Program-made: the position numbers and the translations under genes | The notes under the pieces: generated by a model | Told to the model about the DNA's origin: nothing | Seen by the model: only the letters and a program-made list of their open reading frames with translations | Databases searched by the model: none | Source of the DNA: an uncultured Pseudomonadota bacterium | Lineage (GTDB): Bacteria > Myxococcota_A > UBA796 > SXON01 | Direction of reading: 5' to 3' | Assembly: GCA_903900265.1 (NCBI GenBank) | Contig: CAIUMM010000063.1 | Coordinates: 1-46,603, forward strand | Length of the DNA: 46,603 nt | In this document: positions 41,880-46,603 of the stretch, piece by piece | Layout of the letters: each line of letters opens with the position of its first letter | Numbering within the stretch: position 1 is the first letter of the stretch

Positions 41880-43586
41880 ATGCTGCTGTTCTGGTTGTCT
41901 CACGCGCTCGCCGCTGAACCCGCTTCGTCTGCCGCTGTACCGGCCATCAACGCGCAGGAGTTTCGTCCCAGCGTCGATGCTTCGGGCACGGTTTGGGTCG
42001 ACGATCCCTCGCTGCCCGACCGGCGCTTTGGTGCGCGGGCGTGGTTCCACTACACCTCAAACCCGCTGGTCTACCGCTACGACGACGGCGAGGTGGTCAA
42101 GCTTGTCAGCGACATTGTCCAGGCAGACGTCGCGGCGGCGCTGAAGATCGGGCGCTTTCGGTTGGGCGTGGACGTGCCGGTGTACCTGTTTGGTGTGGGC
42201 GCGGCAGGCAGCGAGGTCGGGCTCGGCGACATCGCGCCGGAGCTGAAGCTCGGGATGTTTGATGGCCGCGAGGCGCCGTTTGGGCTCGCTGCGCAAGGGC
42301 GCGTGTCGTTGCCCACCGCGACCGTCGCGAACGCGCTGGGTTCGCCGGAGCTGGGCTGGGAGGCCGATGTCGTCGTGGATCGCTGGTTCGGGTCCCAGTT
42401 TCGGCTGGTGGTCAACGCGGGCGTGCACGCCGGTCCCGCGGCTGAGTTGGAGAACGTCACGTTGAACGACGGCCTGGTGCTTCGGCTCGCCGGCGCGTAC
42501 GCGATCTCTCGGGACGCGGGCGTCGCGCTGGAGTTCGCCGGCGAGAAGGGCTTCGCCGACCCGGGAATGGCGTCGTTTCCGATCGAAGGCATGGTCTCGG
42601 GCTACGGGTATCTGGGCCCGGTGATGGTGCTGCGCGGGGCGGTAGGGACCGGCTTGACCCGCGGGATCGGCGCTCCCGACCTTCGAGTAGTCGTAGGCGT
42701 AGGCTACGAGCCCCGCTCCCCGGTCGCATCGCAGGTGGACACGGACGCGGATCGCGTGCCGGACAGCGCCGATGCGTGCCCCGACGTGCCTGAGGACCGC
42801 GACGGCTCCGCCGATGCCGACGGTTGCCCCGATCCGGACAACGACAGCGACGGGATCCCCGACGTCGGCGATCGCTGCCCGGACGAGGCTGAGGATGTAG
42901 ACGGCGTGCGCGACAACGACGGTTGTCCCGAGCCCCAGCTGCGCGTCGGCGTGCGGCTCATCAACGCCGAGACCGGCGCGGTGATCCCGGTCGGCCATGT
43001 GGTGCTGCACGGCCCCGTCGGCGACGTGGTCTTAGGGCCCGAGCCGCGCGCGGAGCTGCTCCCCGGTACCTACGAGATCGAAGCGATGAGCGTCGCTTTT
43101 GACCCGACAAGCCTGACGCTTGAGGTGTCGGACGCGCGGACCGAGCCGGGCCCGGACGGCGTCGCCGGCAACGTCTATGAGGTGCGGCTGACCCCCAGCA
43201 AAGACGCCAAGATCAGCGTCAGCCGCGAAGGCATCGATCTCCGCGAAAAAGTGTACTTCGACACCGCCAACGACGTCATCCTCGCGCGCTCGTTCGCGCT
43301 GCTGGATCAGGTCGCCGCGGTGATGAACACCTACCCGGAGATCACGCTGCTGAGCGTAGAAGGGCACACCGACAATCGGGGTGACGAAGCTTCAAACCTT
43401 GACCTTTCGCTGCGTCGCGCGCAGTCGGTCGTGAACTACCTGATTCGCAAGGGCGTCGCGGGCAACCGTCTGGTCGCCAAGGGGTACGGGGAGACGCGTC
43501 CGCTGGATCCCGCGGACACCGAGGCCGCGTGGGAGGCCAACCGCCGCGTGGACGTGCTGATCGAGAGCTGGGCCGCGCCGCAGTAA
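41880..43586 (+). CDS. OmpA-family outer-membrane protein with type-3 repeats
   Basis: From ATG 41880, 8 bases after the giant repeat gene, the protein has 568 residues. A short signal peptide (LLFWLSHALAAEPA) leads into a beta-rich region (about 30-280) with alternating strands, likely an outer-membrane barrel. Two or three thrombospondin-type calcium repeats follow (about 285-345; DTDADRVPDSADACPDVPE and DNDSDGIPDVGDRCPD), then a small beta domain, then the OmpA-like peptidoglycan-binding domain (about 455-568) with VYFDTANDVI, LSVEGHTDNRGDEASN, LSLRRAQSVVNYL and LVAKGYGETRPL. It should tie the outer membrane to the cell wall. The operon with the calcium-repeat giant suggests that the two interact, perhaps as anchor and stalk (inference). 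Confidence 0.93.
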   Translation: MLLFWLSHALAAEPASSAAVPAINAQEFRPSVDASGTVWVDDPSLPDRRFGARAWFHYTSNPLVYRYDDGEVVKLVSDIVQADVAAALKIGRFRLGVDVPVYLFGVGAAGSEVGLGDIAPELKLGMFDGREAPFGLAAQGRVSLPTATVANALGSPELGWEADVVVDRWFGSQFRLVVNAGVHAGPAAELENVTLNDGLVLRLAGAYAISRDAGVALEFAGEKGFADPGMASFPIEGMVSGYGYLGPVMVLRGAVGTGLTRGIGAPDLRVVVGVGYEPRSPVASQVDTDADRVPDSADACPDVPEDRDGSADADGCPDPDNDSDGIPDVGDRCPDEAEDVDGVRDNDGCPEPQLRVGVRLINAETGAVIPVGHVVLHGPVGDVVLGPEPRAELLPGTYEIEAMSVAFDPTSLTLEVSDARTEPGPDGVAGNVYEVRLTPSKDAKISVSREGIDLREKVYFDTANDVILARSFALLDQVAAVMNTYPEITLLSVEGHTDNRGDEASNLDLSLRRAQSVVNYLIRKGVAGNRLVAKGYGETRPLDPADTEAAWEANRRVDVLIESWAAPQ

Positions 43587-43590
43587 ACGA

Positions 43591-43611
43591 GGGGCGGGAC
43601 ATTCCCGCCCC
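43591..43611 (+). terminator. Strong hairpin after the OmpA-family gene
   Basis: GGGGCGGGA and TCCCGCCCC form a perfect 9-bp stem with loop CAT, 5 bases after the stop. No T-run follows, but the stem is the strongest hairpin of the window and probably ends the two-gene operon. Confidence 0.65.
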
Positions 43612-43637
43612 CGCCGCAGACACGCTATGTCGGTTGC

Positions 43638-44132
43638 GTGAACCTCTCCTTGCTCGCCCTGTACGCGTTGCTCGCGTGTTCCCGTCCCCCCCAGCGCTCG
43701 GACAGCGCCGACAGCGCCGACAGCGCCGCGGACAGCGCCGACAGCGCCGACAGCGCCGCGGACAGCGTGGATAGTTCCGACAGCGCGCGCACGTACGTGC
43801 ACTACATGAGCACGACCGCCGGCGCCTTCACGCTCGCGGGGCAGGCCGAGGTGGCCTGCGCGGGGGAGGCCCACTTGAACAGCTACGCCGACGACCACAC
43901 GCTGATGGGGTTCTGCGCGTGCACCTCTGAAGCGGGCGTCGTGCTTGGCGGCTTCATCAACGGCGTCGTGTCGGATGGCCAGCTTACGGGAACTTGGGCC
44001 GCCGAGTCGGGCAGCGACGCAGCGGACATCGCGGTCACCGGCACCATCGATGATGCGGCGTTGCACGCGACGCTGTTGGGGAGCGCGTCGTGGGTGCAAT
44101 TCGCCGGCGCGATCGAGGGCGCCGCGCTGTAA
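43638..44132 (+). CDS. Small lipoprotein with Asp/Ser/Ala repeat linker
   Basis: From GTG 43638 the protein has 164 residues. The export signal ends ALLAC (Cys14). Residues about 20-50 are a repetitive linker of DSA units. The mature domain (about 52-164) is beta-rich with Gly, Ala and Thr: GAFTLAGQAEVACAGEAHLN, VVLGGFINGVVSDGQLTGTW and ATLLGSASWVQFAGAIEG. It resembles a small beta-barrel or calycin-like fold, but I recognise no family. It should sit on the outer membrane. It follows the OmpA operon terminator and has its own transcript or read-through. Confidence 0.8.
   Translation: MNLSLLALYALLACSRPPQRSDSADSADSAADSADSADSAADSVDSSDSARTYVHYMSTTAGAFTLAGQAEVACAGEAHLNSYADDHTLMGFCACTSEAGVVLGGFINGVVSDGQLTGTWAAESGSDAADIAVTGTIDDAALHATLLGSASWVQFAGAIEGAAL
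43701..43760 (+). repeat. Two perfect 30-bp tandem copies of a DSA linker
   Basis: The unit is three GACAGCGCC 9-mers plus GCG. Two identical copies stand back to back, coding DSADSADSAA twice. The nested repeats are prone to slippage and keep the frame when units are lost or gained. Confidence 0.9.
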
Positions 44133-44168
44133 TCGCGCTCTGACGCGTCGCTCGGGATACAGATACGG

Positions 44169-45185
44169 ATGTTCAGGCCCGCCGCCAATCCGCCCTCCCG
44201 CTTTGAGGAGGTCTCCGTAGCGTGGGATGAAGAGGCGCCGCCGGCGAAGCTTCGGGTCTACGCCGACGCCTCGCGCTCGATCCTCTCGAAGAATGACTCC
44301 CCAGACCTTGATTTTGCCTACTCGGTGAACCCTTACCGCGGCTGCACCCACTCGTGCATCTACTGCTACGCCCGCCCGTCTCACGAGTACCTCGGCTTTG
44401 GCGCCGGCACCGACTTCGACACCCGCATCGTCGCCAAGCACGACGCGCCTCGCTTGTTGGCCGAGGCCTTCGACGGCAGCTGGGAGGGTGCGAGGGTGCT
44501 TTTTTCGGGCAACACCGACTGCTACCAGCCGCTCGAGCACCGGCTCGGACTGACGCGTGCCTGTCTGGAGGTCTGCCGCACCTACCAGAACCCGGTCACG
44601 GTGATCACCAAGTCGCACCTGATCGAGCGCGATGTCGAGCTTTTGGCGGACTTGAACCGGGTGTCGAGCGTGCACGCGGTGCTGTCGATCCCCTATGTGG
44701 ATCCTGTGATGGCGCGGATCATCGAGCCTGGGGCGCCTACTCCGGCGCGGCGTTTTCGGGCGATGCGCGCGCTCGCGGACGCGGGCATCCCGGTGGGCGT
44801 GAACATCGCGCCGGTGATCCCCGGGCTCAATGATCGCGAGATCCCCAACGTGCTCCGCGCTGCGCGCGAGGCGGGCGCGTCTTTTGCCAGTATGATCTTG
44901 GTCCGCTTGCCCGGATCGGTCGCGCCGTACTTTGAGCAGCGGCTGCGGGAGACCCTGCCGTTGCGCGCCGAAGGCGTGCTGAATCGCATTCGGCGCGGGC
45001 GGGCCGGGCAGCTCAATGATCCGCGGTTTGGATCTCGGTTCTCAGGCACGGGGCAGGAGTGGGAGGCGACCGAGCAGCTGTTTGGGGTGTGGAAGGCGCG
45101 GCTGGGCTACAGCCCGCGCTGGCCGGACTCTGGGCCTTCGGCGTTTCGCAGGCCGGGCGAGGGCACGCAGCTCCGGCTGTTCTGA
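44169..45185 (+). CDS. Radical SAM protein, PA0069/SPL-like family
   Basis: The 338-residue protein has the radical SAM cluster motif GCTHSCIYCYARPSHEYLG (Cys59, Cys63, Cys66), preceded by FAYSVNPYRG, the signature of the PA0069 / spore-photolyase-like family. SGNTDCYQPLEHRLGLTR and VITKSHLIERDVELL are other conserved stretches, and VNIAPVIPGLND lies in the second half of the barrel. It binds a 4Fe-4S cluster and cleaves SAM to a radical; the substrate of this family is not established. The N-terminus has the FRPAANPPSRFE start seen in family members, which supports ATG 44169. No accessory gene is nearby; the sphingolipid-type SDR follows after a 98-base gap. Confidence 0.92.
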   Translation: MFRPAANPPSRFEEVSVAWDEEAPPAKLRVYADASRSILSKNDSPDLDFAYSVNPYRGCTHSCIYCYARPSHEYLGFGAGTDFDTRIVAKHDAPRLLAEAFDGSWEGARVLFSGNTDCYQPLEHRLGLTRACLEVCRTYQNPVTVITKSHLIERDVELLADLNRVSSVHAVLSIPYVDPVMARIIEPGAPTPARRFRAMRALADAGIPVGVNIAPVIPGLNDREIPNVLRAAREAGASFASMILVRLPGSVAPYFEQRLRETLPLRAEGVLNRIRRGRAGQLNDPRFGSRFSGTGQEWEATEQLFGVWKARLGYSPRWPDSGPSAFRRPGEGTQLRLF

Positions 45186-45283
45186 TACCGTCGGATCAAA
45201 CTCCGCCGCGACCTAAGGATCTGAGGTTCGATAGCTGCCCATTTTGCGAGACAACGTTATCGGCGCGACGCTCGAGGTTCTCT

Positions 45284-46087
45284 ATGGCGTCTTCTTACTT
45301 TCACGGCAAACACGTCCTCGTCACTGGCGGCAGCTCGGGAATTGGGCTCTCGGTAGCCCGGCAGTTGCTGGGTCAGGGCGCTACGGTCACCATCCTCGCG
45401 CGTCGTCAGGCCTTGTTGGACGAAGCCAAAGCGTCGCTCGGCGTCCCGGACCGCACGCACACGCTGTCCATCGACGTCTCCAGTGAGCGCGACGTCGCGG
45501 AGAAGGTCGGCGCGCACATCGCCGCGCACCCCGCCGACATGCTGATCAACAACGCGGGCGTGGTCATGCCTGGCCGCTTTGTGGAGCTGGAATCTCGCCA
45601 TTTTCGTGAGATGATGGACATCAACTACTTTGGCACCGTGCACATGTGCCGGGCCGTCATCCCGCAGCTGATCCAGCGCGGCGGCGGGCACGTGCTGAAC
45701 GTGTCGTCGATGGCCGGCGCCATCGGCATCTATGGATACACCGCCTATGCAGCGAGCAAGTTCGCGATCTGCGGGTTCAGCGAGGCGCTGCGCGGCGAGA
45801 TGTGGCCCCACAAGATCCGCGTCTCCGTGTGCTTGCCGCCGGACACCGACACCCCGCAGCTGGTGTTCGAGAACGAGTTCAAGCCCGCCGAAACCAAAGC
45901 CATCGCCGGCAACGTCAAGACGATGACCGCCGACGCGGTCGCGCAGGCGATCTTGTCGGGCATGGCCGCCGGCAAGTACGAGATCGTGCCGGGCTTCGAC
46001 GGTCAGATGACCGTGGTCGCCAGCCGCTTCCTACCCGGCGTCACGCGCTGGGTGTGCGACCAGAGCCAGAAGAAAGCGAAGGTCTGA
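45284..46087 (+). CDS. 3-ketodihydrosphingosine reductase-like SDR
   Basis: From ATG 45284 (GAGG about 7 bases upstream) the protein has 267 residues of a classical SDR: HVLVTGGSSGIGLSVARQL (NADPH loop), NNAG, VSSMAGAIG and YTAYAASKFAICGF with the YxxxK pair. LPPDTDTPQLVFENEFKPAE is the hallmark of 3-ketodihydrosphingosine reductases, which reduce 3-ketosphinganine in sphingolipid synthesis. Myxobacteria make sphingolipids, so the role fits. A C-terminal stretch (VVASRFLPGVTRWVCD) could be a weak membrane anchor. The serine palmitoyltransferase and acyl carrier protein that would complete the pathway are not in this window. Confidence 0.88.
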   Translation: MASSYFHGKHVLVTGGSSGIGLSVARQLLGQGATVTILARRQALLDEAKASLGVPDRTHTLSIDVSSERDVAEKVGAHIAAHPADMLINNAGVVMPGRFVELESRHFREMMDINYFGTVHMCRAVIPQLIQRGGGHVLNVSSMAGAIGIYGYTAYAASKFAICGFSEALRGEMWPHKIRVSVCLPPDTDTPQLVFENEFKPAETKAIAGNVKTMTADAVAQAILSGMAAGKYEIVPGFDGQMTVVASRFLPGVTRWVCDQSQKKAKV

Positions 46088-46107
46088 ACTCGGTGCGGCG
46101 CGGCGGT

Positions 46108-46602
46108 TCACCAGGCGATCACCACCCGTGACCGCCGCCCGCCCAGCTCGAAGCCTTCGGCTTGCAACGCTGCTTCCAGAACGGGCATGTGCATCGCGCC
46201 CCAGGGAACGACGACGCGATCATGGGTGTAGAGCGCGCCGTTGATCGCGTCGATCAGGTGCGTGTTCCGCGCGTCAAACACGTCGTGCAGCAGCGCTTGC
46301 GTGGCCTCCGGGGTGGACATCGCTTCGATCACCTTGGTGTCTGCGAGGATGTCGCTCTCGCCGGAGTAGAGGTCGCCGACGGTGCGGAGCAGCGCCACGG
46401 TTGAGTCGGCGAAGCCTTCGGTGCTGACATCGGCGTTGCGCACGTCGATGCCTGAAGATGCGGGCACAAAGCGCGCTTGGGTGTCGAGGCTGAGCGCCTC
46501 GGCGACCGCCTTGTATTTGAGCTTCCCGGCGATGCGCTTGCCCGGATCGCTGACGCCCTCTTCTAACACGATGGCGCCGGGCTCGGCGATGTCCTTGTTC
46601 AG
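46108..46602 (-). CDS. TraB/GumN-like family protein, C-terminal part (5' end outside window)
   Basis: The minus-strand frame is open to the window end. The visible part has IVLEEGVSDPGKR, FDARNTHLIDAI and VVVPWGAMHMPVLEAAL, then ends RSRVVIAW. The DARN, PWGAxH and EEGV motifs are those of TraB/GumN-like proteins, thought to be metal-dependent hydrolases or peptidases. A GTG at 46569 is not the start, because the conserved region extends past it (KDIAEPGAIV). The gene is convergent with the sphingolipid-type SDR, with 20 bases between stops. Confidence 0.82.
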   Translation of the reverse strand: MNKDIAEPGAIVLEEGVSDPGKRIAGKLKYKAVAEALSLDTQARFVPASSGIDVRNADVSTEGFADSTVALLRTVGDLYSGESDILADTKVIEAMSTPEATQALLHDVFDARNTHLIDAINGALYTHDRVVVPWGAMHMPVLEAALQAEGFELGGRRSRVVIAW

Positions 46603-46603
46603 A

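Overview
This 46.6 kb window is GC-rich chromosomal DNA from a bacterium that looks like a member of the Myxococcota or a close relative. The signs are C-terminal tripartite sorting signals of the MYXO-CTERM type, a DUF4215-type Cys-rich repeat, many Asp/Ser-rich linkers on lipoproteins and surface proteins, a 3-ketodihydrosphingosine reductase-like enzyme (sphingolipid synthesis is known in myxobacteria), and a very high density of two-component and cyclic-nucleotide signalling genes. I saw no tRNA, rRNA, CRISPR array, insertion sequence or prophage structure.

Left part (1-23 kb), signalling. A partial diguanylate cyclase is followed by a 1024-residue protein that joins an uncharacterised N-terminal sensor region, GGDEF, EAL and a complete class A FAD-dependent monooxygenase. 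It sits in a tight forward cluster with a PLP-dependent aminotransferase-fold enzyme and a lipoprotein phosphoesterase. A class III adenylate/guanylate cyclase follows whose N-terminal region resembles that of the fusion protein. Convergent to it lies a long minus-strand signalling run, read from 20.25 kb down to 7.42 kb: glutathione S-transferase, HisKA_2 kinase, a REC-PAS-DHp-REC-REC-EAL protein whose ATPase domain looks dead, a 1548-residue multi-PAS/GAF kinase and a GAF/PAS hybrid kinase with REC and HPt. Three of the four junctions are 4-nt overlaps. Divergent from this run is an HDOD-GGDEF gene, with a 15-bp palindrome in the shared intergenic region.

Middle (22-33 kb), mixed. A YD-repeat lipoprotein, a POT-family peptide transporter and a discoidin/glycoside hydrolase with a MYXO-CTERM signal are followed by a decayed HTH-nucleotidyltransferase (AbiEii-like) remnant. 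Next come a WYL-domain regulator and a divergent AAA+ ATPase with a 7-7-7 inverted repeat between them, then a TPR-GGDEF protein and a frameshifted HPt gene.

Right part (33-46.6 kb), envelope and housekeeping. It holds a two-gene unit with a membrane metzincin-like protease, an SDR with a Cys cluster, a lipoprotein esterase, a DoxX-like protein, small lipoproteins, an operon of a thrombospondin-type-3 giant surface protein plus an OmpA-family porin, a PA0069-type radical SAM protein, the sphingolipid-type SDR and the end of a TraB/GumN-like gene.

The best candidates for something undescribed are the c-di-GMP/flavoenzyme fusion with its shared sensor domain, the coupled kinase chain feeding a pseudokinase-EAL hub, and the WYL/AAA+ pair beside a dead toxin-antitoxin-like module.
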